This document shows positions 29,501 through 42,800 of a DNA stretch of 64,000 nt, piece by piece (within the stretch, counting starts at the first letter, position 1; each line of letters begins with the position of its first letter). The stretch is from assembly GCF_949628265.1 (NCBI RefSeq), contig NC_088788.1:22058335-22122334 (forward strand), written 5' to 3'. The notes below the pieces were generated by a model. The model was not told the origin of the DNA. It searched no databases and was given only the letters and a program-made list of their open reading frames with translations. The stretch comes from Cloeon dipterum. Lineage: Eukaryota > Arthropoda > Insecta > Ephemeroptera > Baetidae. Made by a program: the position numbers and the translations under genes.

Positions 29501-32500
29501 AGGCTTGAGGAAAAATTCCATCAGCTCTTCGTTGTTCAAGAAGTAGAGTCGTGGCGCTCCTTTAACTCGAGTTTTGATTTCCGATTGGGCCTCATATTCT
29601 GCCATTTCCAAATGATTTTTGAGTTTCTTCGCCGAATTCTTCCCACCTTTAATAAATCCTTATTACTAACTTAAAATCACATGCAAGATTCAAAGTCTAC
29701 CTCCAGGCACGGCTTTTTCCGCTAATTCCAAAAAGTTTTTACTGGATACAACACGTGCCATGATTTCATTCCATGCATCCAAGATATTAACTTCTGAGCT
29801 CTCGCTAATCAATTTTTCTTGACAGGCAGTTTGAGGCTGGATAAAAAAATCAAAAGTTATAAATATAACTTTTGAATTCAATATTAGTGTTCAATAAACC
29901 TTAAGACACAGTATTCGATTTTGTAGATCAAAGATTTCATTCAAATAGTGCAAGCCGTTTTCCAAAAGAACTTGCCACTTTTTCAGATCTCCGTCAAAGA
30001 CCAGCGCATTTCTTGAATTAGATTAGTTAACGGTTATTAAAAATACTAAAGTAAATTTTAGTTCCTTACTTTGACCCTTCCAACACTGCTAATTTGTCTA
30101 AGCTCGAGTCGATTTTTCCCAGTACTTCCACTGGTTTCTCGATCGTAGTAATTCCTTCTATGTCTTCTCCAGGGGACAAATTCATACCTTGCCACTCGAT
30201 TTGTAGCTCTGACAGGCCTCTCTCGATTATTTCTTCTTCAATAGCATGAGCGCAAATTGCTTTTATTTCCTCTTCAAAATTGTGCATTGAGAGCGACAGA
30301 AGGAATTGTAAAGTAAAATTCTCTGATGTGCTATCAAGCCTCCTTGAATTGCAAAAATAATTTAAAATGAAAATTATGTCGGATAGTATTTACTGGTTGA
30401 TCATTTTCTCCACATCTATCCAGTGCCGCTCCCGAAGCGATGACTTCTTCAATTTGCATATAATTGGCAAACCGTATTTCAAATTTTCAACGTGTTCCCT
30501 TGTCTGCTCGACAACGTTCCACTGTCGAGCCGGTCCATTGGAGATTTCTTGCAAAGCTGACGATATTTCATCTATCTAGAAATTAGTAATTTTGCAATCT
30601 CTGACGATCGGTAAAAATTTGAAATTAAACCTTTTCTTGCAACTGAACTATTTTAAGGTTTTTGAACAGGCATTTTTCATAAGTTGCCCAGCAGCAATTC
30701 CAATCTTTTCTTACGATCCACACTTGCTCCAACATGCTAATTGTCTGCGAACATTTTGGCATAGAGATATTTCATTGAAGACATTTTATTAAAACCTTTT
30801 CCAAAACACTCATTTCTGCTAGCTGAGGTGGATCTACGCCGAATATGTCAAATTCTCCACTTAGGTCCTCTTTGTGCTTTTGTAACGCAACAAACTCAGA
30901 TTTCACATCTTTCAGACACTTGAAGACATCTGTTCATGTTTTAATTTAAAATTTACCAACTCTTCAAATTTTGAAACAAACCTGAATCATTCCAGTCGAT
31001 CGTGTATGGACCTTCGATGTTAACTTTTGCGCACAACGTGCCCAGCTCTCTATTCAGTGAGTTCCCCTTCTCTATCATATTTGTACGAAATTTGTCTTTG
31101 CTTTTTTCAAGAGAATTTTTTGCGTCTTCTAATGCAAGCAAAAAGCGCTTCCAATCTGTATTAACGCTCTTTACAAGGGAAGATAGATGGTCAGGAAAAT
31201 CAACCTTAAAATTTCCTGCGAATTGAACCGTGGTTTATTAACTGCAAAAACTGTGAACTGTATTTACGCAATATCTGGCAATATTCATTAAATAGCTCCA
31301 AATTTGCCTCGTTGCTTTGCATGTGGGCCATTGTTAGTTGACAAAAGATGGTCTTCTCTGCCACCTGCTGCAATGACTGTGGCTTGTAGTAAAGCCTGCA
31401 AATTTGAACCTGTTGGCAGGACTACTTTTCGAATTAAGGATCACCATACTTTTGTATATCAACTGAAAGCTGCGAGCTCATTTTGTCGCCGATGCGTGTA
31501 GCGGAGTCCAAGATGAATTTGATTGTTGCATTGTGCCATGATTTTGTTAAGACAAAAATCTTTTTTTGCAAGTTTATGGCATCCAATTTTATGAATGCTA
31601 CAGTAGCTGAGGTAGGCAGATTTGCTTGAAACAACAGATGCGAAAAGCTGGGACGAAAACAGTGCTATGAAAGTAAGTGCGTCATATTATATTATTTCAC
31701 CTTTCCACGTCCTTGGCGAGTGCCGAGGCACTTTGTGTGTGGTATCTTTGTAGAAAGTCGTCAATACTGGTGTCCCAAAGCCATGAAAAGTGAAGCCATT
31801 TTTCTAAAAACTCGTTCATTTGTCCTTTCAACCATATCAGCTCTAATAAAACATTAGAAGATGTATATTTATTGCATTAATCTTCATACTTGTATTTTTA
31901 AAACCAGCTTACCCGCTTGAAGGTCAGACCTGACTTTTCTACAAGCTTTGTTTGTTATCGTTTTGTGTTCTAAAGTCACTTCTGGTTCGATTTGCTCAAC
32001 TCCAACTAGTTCCAGCAAACTTGGAACTGTTTTTACTAAGCACAAATGAAAATTAAATGCTTGACTTAATTTCATCTCAATGTCTTGCAGTACTTCACTG
32101 AAAATTATCTAAAAAAGCCGGTTTTACAATTTTTCGAAGTTAAAATGAGAAATATGAGAAAACCTGTTTGTCTTCAATATCTACTGTGACCGTCATGTGA
32201 AATGGTACTGCGTGGAAAATATTCAAAATATCCACGCATGAGTTTTCAATAATTGAGATCACTCCATTTTCCAGCAAATTATTAATCTTTTGGTAAAATG
32301 CCTCCCAGTATGGTTTGACCTTTTATTATTTGAAAATTTAGCTCAGACGTGTTTTAAAATATTTTGATTTAATTTTTACATTAACTGAAATATCTCCAAA
32401 CAGCATTCTGACTTTCTCAAGGCAGGCTAGTATCTCTTCAAAATCGTGCCTCACGGTGTGCTCAAATGCTTCCTGCACTTCACTGAAACTATACAAGTCG

Positions 32501-35500
32501 ATGGGATTGATTTTCATAATTTTGGATGCTGCTAAATTGGTGGCTATGGTTTCCATCGACGTCTTCGTCTCATTAAGTTCTCTTACGAGCTTCTTAAACT
32601 GAAAGTTAAAACAAAATTAAGATCTTTTCCGGTTAATTATTGATATTCACTTCAAGAGTAGACTTGAGTTGGCGTTGCAAATAATTTTCTGGCACATTTG
32701 AAGACCACGTGTAGAAAAACATCGCAGGATTTAAATCTTCGTTCACCTTAGCAATGTAGTCAATAAATAGACCAAAATCCTCTTCTTCGATGCCTATGAA
32801 TATTCATAGCTTAAACCGTTTAAAACTGTTTAAAACTTTAAATTCAATACTAACCTTGGATTGCTTCATTGTACTGATGACACATGAGTTGAACATCGTC
32901 GTTTAAGTTCCCCAGTTTTTCTTCCAATCCATAGAGCTCCTGCATTTTTGGCGGTGCTTCATGCCCAAGACTTTTCCAAATTCTAATTTCTTGTATGGTC
33001 TCGAATATATCTCTATAGTTTTTAAACGATTTTAAAGCTTCGCAACATTAAATTTAAAATTGCCTTCCAAGGGTGGGTTCAATCATGCACTCATAGGCAG
33101 GATGATATGCTATTAGTGACCGTTTTAATTTTGCCTCCCAGTCCATCGGAAGGGCAATCACCCATCTGTCAAAAATTTCCTGAATAGTCTCATCAACCAC
33201 CGACACGAAAAATCCTAGTTCCTTGTGAACCTTCCCAGCATTTTCACAGTCGGTTAAAAAATTGCATTTCTCGACGAGCTGAGTTTTTCTTCATCAGTCA
33301 AAGAGAACTCATCAGTAATACTATAGCTTTACCAGCATTTGGCCGACCAAATAGCATCTGCTGTTATGAGCTGCCAATGCAATTCCTGAGTAAGGAGGAT
33401 ATCCTGAGTAGCCAATCAGCTCACCGCCAAGTAACGATTTGCTTGCTTTTTCAATATCTTTCAACAGCAAACCAAAAACCTATTGAAACGAATGAAAATT
33501 TATTACACTTTTACAGGGAAAAATTATACTATTTTGTACAAAGTTTGTTTTTTCTTTTAAAATGCCCTGGAGTGAGTCTTTTTGGAGAAAGTGTAGAAGT
33601 CCCTGTAAGCTGTTGACGCCTTCAAATACATTTGCAGCATCATCCATTATGGAATTTATCACGGCAACTATTTTTCTCTCCAACTGTTTTATTTTGTGGG
33701 AAAATCTAAAACATTTGAAAACGATTAAAGTTTTATAATCGTTTGCATTTAGTTCGAAATGAACTTTTCCATTTCATCCCGCCACTGGTTGTTTGTAACA
33801 TCTAGTGCAATATCCTGAAATTTTCCCATTTCTTGCACCGCATTCAGCGTCTCGTGACGTATTCTGTCACAAACAAATTTGTATTGAAGTCCTTTGATTC
33901 CCACAAAATTCAGGCTTCTAGGTTCTTTTTGCTCGTTGACCCTGAATATTCAATTATTAATAATTTTTCTTAACTCAACAATAGTGAGAACTTAATACCT
34001 GCCAAAAATAAGCATCGCCTCAAATATTGTTTTTAAGTCACTGCATCTAGATAGAAATGAAAACACGTTGCTGTAAAGTTCTTTCTGGTCGATAACTTGC
34101 TCAGCTTTCTGTTTTCGTTGAAAGTTCTGTAAAATTCCAAAAGTCTCAAATAAGGAAACTTAAAATTTTAATTTAATTACTTGTTCGTAAATTTTCAAAA
34201 AAGATTCGCAATCTTGAGTACAACGTCTCACTTTTTCCATCCCAAGCACAGGCTTGCCTTTGAAAAGTGATCTAAGTCTGACTGTTTTTGCGCATATAGC
34301 AATTATTTGATTTCCCAGGCATGCCAAGAGCTTAAACAGGCGGTCTCTGAAAGATTTTTATTTTATTAAAAAAATTTACTTTTGTTGAAGAAGTACCAAT
34401 ACTTTTCTTTGAAGCAATTGGTTTTCCGGATTTCCCTAATTTTTTTTAGATGATCCACTATCAAAGGTTCAGCGTCCTGATATGATGTGCACCTTCCAAG
34501 TTCCTCATTCTTCTCACGTAGCTTGTTCAACTGCTCCAAATTTTGAGAGCAGTCTTCTCTTGAAAACTAGAAATATTTTAAGCAATGGCATTAATAAATG
34601 TAATTTTCATGTTTCATTCATTTAGTAAAATATTTTTGTAATTGACAATGTATTATTTGAAAATGAAATAAATCTACGTTCGAATTCAATTTTTGTTGTT
34701 TTATGAGTATTACCTGGACTGATGTCAACAATTCAACGAGAGTTTTGCTGAAATGAGATTTCCCTTGCTCCAAAATTTGGTAAACACGTTTAATTTTCTC
34801 AGCTTTCAACTGGTCCTCAAGGTAGATCATATTTTGTACTGTTGTTTGTGTTATTTTGTGTTGAGTACATTAAATTTTTTCAATAACTTACGTTTTGATT
34901 CCCAGAACGATATTAAATCGGCAATTCCTGGAAGTTTGCTTTGTAGACCTTCCAAATTAATTGCTGCGTCTATTTGGACATGCCAATGACTCACCGCAGC
35001 TGAATTAAATGAATTATTCATATGTTCAAAATTTAAAAGTTTAGCTAGTAAAAAACATACCTTCTAATTTGCCAATTAATTCTGGTGTTATTTCGTTCAG
35101 ATTTTCAGCTGGTAAGTAAAGGTTTGTTATATTTTTTCCATCTTGCGCTTCATTGTCAATTCCCACGAAAAATTCATTGAGGTTGCCACATAATTTTGAC
35201 TTGATTGCTAAATTTTTTATTTAAATAGGACAGCTATGTTGCAATATGTGAATAAAATAATACGCACTTTCAGGCCAATTGTTTTCACCGAAGATGAAGT
35301 TAGGAGCGAAAAAAGATTGCATCAAACACACAGTACCAGCCTTTGCTTTCATGGGGACAGTAAAGTGTACTAGGTCATTGGTGAAGCTCTCTTCGCTTGC
35401 ACCGTCACTTTTGTGCAGTACAAAAACGTCAATAAGCTCTGCCTCATCAAGAAGGTCGGAGTCATCGAGGCAAGCAAACAATTTCCCTTTGGCAACTCCA

Positions 35501-35848
35501 ACGTACAGAGCTCCCCTTTCAACTTCTGTTGCAAATTTTCGTATTGCTGCAAGAGACTGTTCGCCGAATTCCGCATTGGATGTAGTTTGCATTGTCAAAC
35601 ATTTCCTAATTTTTGCTGCTAGTGCATGATCGTAGCAAGGGCTAGTCGTCTGATCGTCATCTACAGTTTAGAACGATCTTATTTATGATCGGCTGTGCTC
35701 CAACTAATGCAGATTGTTGTTTACCTGAGGCAGTAGCACCCTTGTCGCTCTCCACCAAATCTTCCTTTTGCGACGGCTCTTTTTCATCTTCCACGGGGTT
35801 TATATTTCTGTCTGAATTGGTTATTTCCTCTGCTTCAAGCTCTTCCAT
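17507..35848 (-). CDS. Divergent dynein heavy chain with degenerate AAA1 ATPase site
   Basis: A full-length dynein heavy chain, split by dozens of short introns, reads from ATG at 35848 (MEELEAEEITNSD) to a stop at 17507-17509. The protein is probably above 4000 residues; I did not join every exon. In order it shows: an N-terminal tail (35848 to about 30 kb); the linker end, with TFPAQTLILAGQ and IYWTSELDKAL (about 29.14-28.99 kb); AAA1 (28506-27.9 kb); AAA2 with Walker A GKSISGKTTT (exon 27421-27257) and WIYFDGTVSDTW (about 27.0 kb); AAA3 with GCLGSGKS (about 25.98 kb) and ILFIQDLN (about 25.66 kb); AAA4 with GEGAGSGRKSLLKLSSFICG (24.58-24.44 kb); a coiled-coil stalk and microtubule-binding domain (23.6-22.5 kb) with DPTFIEQV and DKDHIPEKILK; AAA5-AAA6; and the C-terminal end VGHWTRKGVALYA. 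The C-terminus resembles axonemal heavy chains (HWIKRGVALL). AAA1 has ESSRASGKFET where GPAGTGKTET is expected, and VIKNYLDMN where CFDEFNRI is expected. It may be a DNHD1-like or a fast-evolving axonemal chain; I cannot decide. Confidence 0.88.
21129..21436. mobile_element. MITE-like inverted-repeat element in a dynein heavy chain intron
   Basis: Imperfect inverted repeats of about 50 bp bound a 308 bp segment. The left arm starts GTGCACCAATT and includes CCAGATGATAGTT; the right arm is its near complement, with AACTATCATCTGG and AATTGGTGCAC. The segment explains why this intron is about 400 bp when most introns in the gene are near 60 bp. It has no coding capacity. A clear target duplication was not resolved; a TGCA next to CCAATT on both sides is one possibility, so the exact ends and superfamily are uncertain. 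Confidence 0.65.
27914..28506 (-). other. Degenerate AAA1 module of the dynein heavy chain
   Basis: The exon at 28506-28328 begins RYIIHITTALNLNKYVAIE and carries ESSRASGKFET in the Walker A position, followed by the normal helix RCLAKTLGRLVLPYCC. The next exon, 28261-28073, has GAWAVIKNYLDMN where other dyneins have GAW-CFDEFNRI, so both acidic Walker B residues are gone. At the exon end and the following exon, ASTGPNTHGLPASLRAFFRP stands for the usual MNPGYAGRxxLPxxLKxLFRP, so the sensor-1 asparagine context and the glycine-arginine pair are changed. Flanking AAA1 landmarks (FFRPIAMKGPD, LLIAEGFTEAL) are preserved, which makes the alignment firm. Splice sites at 28328/28261 and 28073 are canonical and in phase. 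Confidence 0.85.
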
Positions 35849-36821
35849 TTTCAACTCATGAGAGCGATTGAGGTCTCATGTAAAACAGTTTATTCGTATC
35901 CTAGCGACAACGACTTCAAAAGACTGTGGCGGTGTGATACCCGCACGAAAATAACAAATTAGGATTTTTGTTCCATTATTTCTAAAGGTGATTGATTTTT
36001 TTAAATTTATTTTATTAATCCAGGTAAGGCTTTCTCTCATCATTACTGCTTGGCTTGACTAAACTTTCCGGAAATAATAAATAATATGTGAGGGGATCTT
36101 AGAAGAAAAAATGAAAATGTTATTTTTAATTTGTATTTTATTTGTTTGCACCCTTCAGTTACATTATGCGCTCAAATTCTCATGTTTCATACCGCTCGAA
36201 AATAATATAATATTTACACAATAAAATCTGTTGCATTCGTTCTCAATTTGCTGTTTGCATATTAACATTAGTATACTGCATCATACCACTGAAATGCCAA
36301 CTCTGATCATAATTTATTTTTTTACAAAGTAATCGTTTGGCAACTGACAATAGTGGCGGACTGTGATAGCTCACATATATATGCTTTTATCTCCTCTCGT
36401 CGACTGTCAATCAATATGAACAATGAGGGGCCATCTTAATGGCAAGGATGCTGTGATATGATTGCGAAGGGCAGGCATACGCGCATTACAAAAACACTTG
36501 GATAAATTACGTACAAATATAAAACAATATCACAAGGTCTCAAGGCGGCGAGACTTTTAAGAAAATTTATCATCTTATGAAAGAACTGTTCGCGTATACG
36601 AATCGTAAGAGGAGAGAGCGGCCGTGCCGTCTGAATTTTGTAATCACAATGTAATATTGCATTAATTTAAAAAATTTTCTCTGTACAAACAATCAGATCT
36701 CCTTATCATTTTCTCCTGACTCTCGGTTGAGCAACGCGAAATTCGCGAGAATGTGTCCAGTTTTGATTTTATATTTCACAATATTCACACTTTCTACACT
36801 TGAGGGGTAAGAGGTATCACA
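35849..36821. other. Dachsous 3' UTR and dynein heavy chain promoter region
   Basis: This gap separates two genes on the minus strand. The right side is the ds 3' UTR. A minus-strand AATAAA at 36137-36142, about 680 bases past the ds stop, is a plausible polyadenylation signal. The remaining 290 bases would hold the dynein heavy chain promoter and 5' UTR. No additional coding exon was found. Confidence 0.5.
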
Positions 36822-39800
36822 CTAGATTCTCAGTTCCGCTTCGGAGCCGGACGGCGTGCCCGATACGAGGCCCGTGGGTCTAGGTGGCAGGGCCCGACCG
36901 TGGTGGGGTCCCAGCGAGGGGCCCACCAGAGGGGAAATAGACGGCGATCTTGTGGCCAAGGGGGAGAGGGAGGGCGAGAAAGACGGCGACATTGCAGCGG
37001 CAAACTCGTGGCTGATAGGCGACCGAGGCATTTGGTGGGACGCCCTGGCCACAGGGGCGATCGACCTGGGAGCTACGTTGGTGATCAACGGCGGAGGAAC
37101 GGTTTTGACTTGCGGCGTGAGTGGCAGTGGGGCCTTCTTGCCTGGAATGCCACCGTACGTCGACGAGGGAGCCGTGTCGTCCTTAAGTCTTGCGATCTCT
37201 GAGAAAACGTGCGCCAGCGGCTGGTACTGGGGCCCCCAATCGAGCAGGTAGTCCCAGTTGTAGCTGCCTGTTAGTTCCTCCTCACTGTGCACGATGGAGC
37301 TGAGCGAGCCCGTCATGCTGGGCCCCTCGTCTGCTACCGTGAAGCCCAGAAGGGTGCTGCGGACGTCGCCACCGCCTCCCGTAGACGCTGCTGACTGGTC
37401 GTCTCCCGCTGCGCTGGCGCCACTGCTGCCGGGGCCGTGTTGCAACTTTGCGTACAGAAGGTTAGCCAGGTCGGCCTCGCCGTTCTCATCGTCAAAGATG
37501 GAGTGGCCGAGCGGAGGAAGCAGCTCTTGTGAGCCTCCGGCGACGATGCTGGTGCCACCCTTACTGCTGGCGGTGTCCACCTGTGAGCGAGAGGTGTCGA
37601 TGCCTAGCCTCGCCAAGTACTGCTGAGTATTGTGCACCGAAACATCGCTCAGGTTATCCTCGTCACCCTGGATGCAGCCAGAGTCCCCAGGGAGTTGGAG
37701 ACCGCGGTTAACGTGGCCACTTGAGCTCGACTGCGGTCCGCTCTGCTGGATGAGAGGACCTTCGTTGATCATGCAGATTTCTTCGTCCACGCCGTCGTCC
37801 TCTGCAGAGCCCCTGCCGCTTGAGGCGGACTGACTTTGCTCTGAAAGCTCCGAGTTTGCGTGGTGAGAGCCGTGGTGGCGGTGATGTCTTCTCTCCGCTG
37901 CTACAACCGCGGCGGCCTCGTAAGCCGGAATTTCGTCGTATTTGGGTGGGAACTGCGCCATTGGGGAAACGGCAGAGGTGGTCGGACCACGCACGTCGAT
38001 GGTGTCGAACGACGAGTGGTCGAACGGCTCAGTGCTGATGGAAGGTTTGCATTGGCGTTGCTTTCGCATGTGCAGGAAAACGACGGCTCCTCCAAATGCC
38101 AAAAGCAGGAGGATCAGGGCGATAAGCATGCTCAGGGCCCAATCTGCCAGTCCTCCTGATGAAGCTGCTTCGGCAGATGAACCGGCTCCGGCACCGACGA
38201 GATTGGAGCCCCCTGTGGCTAGAGCATTCAGGGCAACTTCCACGATGGTCATGTTCGTCAGCGACCCTGGACGACCTGAGCTGGCGGATACGACGAGTCG
38301 CACCTCACTGCCAGCAGCTTCGTTCGAAATAGGTTTGCGCACCAAAACGGCGCCGGTCGTTCTGTTCACTTTGAAATGCGAATCTTGGCTGGCCAAAGCG
38401 TAGATCACCCTGCCGTCAGGACCAAGGTCGCGGTCGGAAGCGTGGACGCTGCCAACCACGTAGCCAACAGGTGGAGAGAGTGGTGCCACAAAACGGTAAG
38501 TGCTTTCCGTGAACTCAGGGTGGAATTCATCTCTGCTTTCAATATCAACGGCCACCAGGGTCGTGGCAGATAGACCACCTTGGTCGTTGGCTTTGAGGGT
38601 CAGGGAGTATCGATTTACCGATTCATAGTCAAAGACTGCAAGCGTTGTTATCATTCCTGTATCATCGACAGCAAATCTGCCACGGCCATCACCAGCCACA
38701 ATTGAGTAGTTCAGAAGGCCAAATTCACCCCTGTCCATGTCGGTGGCCAAAATGCGCGCCACTCTCGTTCCGACTGGCGAGTTCTCAGGCACAGATGAGG
38801 TGTACCTGGGGACAGGGAAGCGTGGCGCGTTGTCGTTTTCGTCATCCACCTTGACAAGAACTGATGCAAGGGCCGCTAGTTGCTTGTCCTGAGATTGATC
38901 TGAGGCGCGCACCACAAGCCTGTGCATCGGTGCACGCTCTCTGTCCAGCACAGCAGCGATGGAGATAACTCCAGAGCTGGGGTCTAGCGTGAACAGGCCT
39001 TCTTCGTTGCCAGAGGTGATTTCAAAGAGCAGTTTCGCGTTCCTGCCGGTGTCCCTGTCAGTGGCTGTCAACCTGAGGACTGAGCGGCCAACCGCTGCAG
39101 ACTCGCTCACGTGCGTTTCGTATCTTGGTTGCGAAAATTCTGGTGCATTGTCGTTGGTGTCGTCCACTTGCACCAGAATAGAAACGGTGGAATTTGCTGA
39201 AGGGGCCATTCGCGACCTCACACCGATTTTGACTGAGTACAGGTCACGCGTCTCTCGATCCAGAGGTCCAACCAGGATGAGCTCTCCACTCGGGCTCAAA
39301 ACTCTGAATAGGTCTTCATCGTTTCCAGAGATAATTGTGAATTCAAGGCTGCTGCGTTCCAAGTCATCAGTCAGACCTCCAGCAGGTGGAAGTCGCTTTA
39401 CCACCGATCCCAACGTTGCATCCTCACGAATGTGAACCCTGAATAAGATTGAAAAATTAATTTTCAAAGAATTGCTAAAATATATATTAGCCAAGAGATT
39501 TAAATTTTGAAATAGTTAAAGCCAAAGATTAATTTCATTTAAGATTTCCGTACCTGAATTCCTCTTGAGGAAACCTTGGAAGAGCATCAGTAACATCTGT
39601 CAAATGCACTCTAACCGCTGCGACTGCAGATCTTGAGGGAATTCCTCCATCTGTAGCTGTCACAAGTAGCTGCACATGAGGTCGTCTAGGGTCGTACTCT
39701 ACGCTGCGGTTTGTGTAAATGACACCGGTATGTTCGTCGATCTTGAAGCCGTCAGAGGCTCCCAACAAGGAGAAATGGATGCGTGCATTTTCTTCGGAAT

Positions 39801-42800
39801 CGGCGTCTGATGCGTTGACAGTCAGGATCGGCTGACCTGGCTCTGTCAGCTCTGCAAAGGGGAATGATAGTTTTATTACAAAATACGAATTTTCAAACAA
39901 CAAAATGTCGTCATTTTTAGAGAAACGCTGAAAGCAAATATGGTGGCGTGGAGGTGATATCTGCTATTATACGATCCACGGCATAAAATCTCTATTTTAT
40001 TTTCATCGCCCAATTCCTTAAAATAATTTCCATGCGAGGTTTGCTCGCTTGCACGCTCAGCACGCCGCAGTCTCCCCACCCAATGTAGCCGAAACCGGTC
40101 TTTCTGGCCACCGAATGTAAAAAATAAATGACACCCCGATACTTCTCAGCCAATTTACAATAAAATCTCCCAATACCGCTGAAAAGGCAACAAGCGAGGA
40201 GGATAAAAAAGAAAATCGACAACGGCGCTCACCTGAAAGTGCGACTTCGTAAGACTGCTGCTCGAACATAGGTGTATTGTCATTCTCGTCGGTCACATGG
40301 ACGGTTAGCGAGGTGAAGACGGCGTGGGCCGCGTCCGATGCTCGCACTTTCAATTCGTACGACTTGCGTCCCTCGAAATCAAGTTGGCGTGCGAGGGTGA
40401 CTGCACCACTGAATCGGTCAATGCTGAAGGTGGAGTCGGGGTTGCCACCCTCTGCGAAAGAGTATGTCAGGGCGGGGTTGGTGTCCACGTCGTTAGCCGT
40501 CACCTCCGCAACGACAGAACCCAATGTGGCACCTGCAAAAATAAACATTCCTATTGTTAGTCTTTATTTACTATTATTTCAATTTATTTAAAATTGTTTA
40601 ACGTGAGGGATTATCAACGAATGTAGCAGAGATAAAATATGTTTCAGTTACATGCTACATCTGCCACCAGTGGGGCATTGATTTAAAAACGACGGCTGCT
40701 GCACACAATTCGTGATATGCAAATGGAATTCCAAGGCTTCCCGTGGCGCGGAAAACAGCCTTCGAGCTCATTAGATTAATTGTCGACGAGTAGTTCAAAA
40801 ATCAGTGAACAAGTCAAAATAATGACGTCACTCGTGTCCGACGCGTACGCAAATATAGTGAGTGAATGACAGCCAGCAATGCCCATTAACCTATTTGAGA
40901 GTTCTAACTGATCCAGGCACGGCATTCGTGTCATCTCGCAACAACTTTCCCCCCGTTGGCGTAGGTCATTCATTACATTACTAGGAGCACCTGTCAATTA
41001 GACATCTCGCGACTGATCATTAGCGGCACGATTGCTTTGTGCGTCTGGAGTGCACGTCCCTATAAAATGAAATGCCAATCTGAATAGTGAAATTCGGCCG
41101 CGTCGGGGAGGGGCGTCTCCATAAATAAGAGCACTTATATTTCGTGATGAAAATTTGCACTCACTTAAACACACACTCGTGACGATAAAAGTATCAGCAC
41201 CTTATCACCGAATGGCACTCAATAGGTGCCGGTCGGCCAGCAAGCGAGCCAGCCGCCAGTCGACATCTTTGCACGACAGCCGCTTTTATACGCGAACAAG
41301 CCCCGGATAATAAACACATCAAAAGAGGTCCAGAGCGAAAATGATATTTTTGGTTGGTCGCATTATTTTCTCATGAGTGTGGGAGTGCATGTTCCAACTG
41401 CGGTGACATCATGCTTCAAAATACGCCAGCATGCACGGACTCCCCGCGGGTCAAAAAAACCGAACGAAGCATTTTCTCTCGTTTTGACTTAATTGAAACA
41501 GAAGGTCACGTGCGTGTACCCTAAATCATCGTTGCTCAACGTTTAAGAACGGACTGGGTTTTACCGACCCCAGTAACTTAATTTCAAATCAACCAACATG
41601 GTGCAAAAACTGCAAAATATATTATACAAATCTGATGCTTTCATCGTGAGTTTCCACAGTGTATTATTTTTAATGGCGTGTGAGACCAGCAGCGTCAAAG
41701 GAAGAGCGAGATAACTGGTCGTCACAATGGGATGATTTAATTTGGCGCGGCGGGCAGGAAATTAAAAATTTTATCTGCTAGTCGATAGCGAAACAATGCG
41801 TGTCTATCTTACGGCTAGACCGAGACACTCCGTCACAATTATCCCTAGAATTAAGTGCGGTTAATTGTTTCAGGTTCGAGCAAAACGTCGGCAGATTTTT
41901 AAACGTAGTTCAAGATAAGTGGAAAAGATATACATGTTATGTGTTTTTAAAATACATTTAACTAAGCTCCTATTCAAGCCAGAGGAAATGTCCATTTAAC
42001 AAATTAAATAACCTTAACTTATTTGCGAATCATATTGCGCAAGGAGATGATAAATATTAAGCTACGCCATAATTTTCCCATCCAGTACTAAGCAGACTCC
42101 TAATTTTGATTGAGCTATAAACCTCAAGCTATGGTGTTTAAACACAATTTTTTTGGTTGTAGCATAGTTTGTCACGTACCTTCATTAACGCTGATGACCG
42201 AGTGGGGTGGGAAGGTCGGCTGGTTGTCGTTGACGTCGACAATGGTGACGCTAAGAGTTGCTGTGCCGGTGAGCTGAGGTCTACCCTCGTCAGTGGCGAT
42301 GACGGTGAGCCGGTACGAGTCTCTGATCTCGCGATCGAGCACGATGTTGGTCTTTACTAGGCCCGAGAACGGCGGCTCGATGACAAACGCGTTGTCATGG
42401 TTGCCGTCAACAATGTGGTAGAGGATGTGCGAGTTTGAGCCCTCGTCGGCGTCCGTGGCCGACACTTGCATGACGAAAGTGCCCTTGTTGTTTCCCTCCC
42501 AGACGGACGCGTAATAGCGCTCTTGCGTGAAGCGCGGAGCGTTGTCGTTCACGTCCTGCACCTCCACCCACACGGTAGCGTAGCCGTAAAGGGGTGGCTG
42601 GGCGCCGTCCGCCTGCGCTACCACCACCAGGCGGAGGCGAGGGGCGCTTTCGTAGTCAAGCAATCGGGGGTCGCGTACGCGCACAAGGCCGTTATTCGAG
42701 TTGATCTCGAAAGTGTTGTCTTCGTTGCCGCTGCCAAAGCTGTAGGTGATGCGCTGCCGACGTCCGTCTGCTCGCACGGCAGAAACCTATAACAAATTAA

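Noticed and set aside
36856-39435. Long plus-strand open frames opposite the ds last exon
   Set aside because: They are antisense shadows of a GC-rich coding exon and show no family signal of their own.
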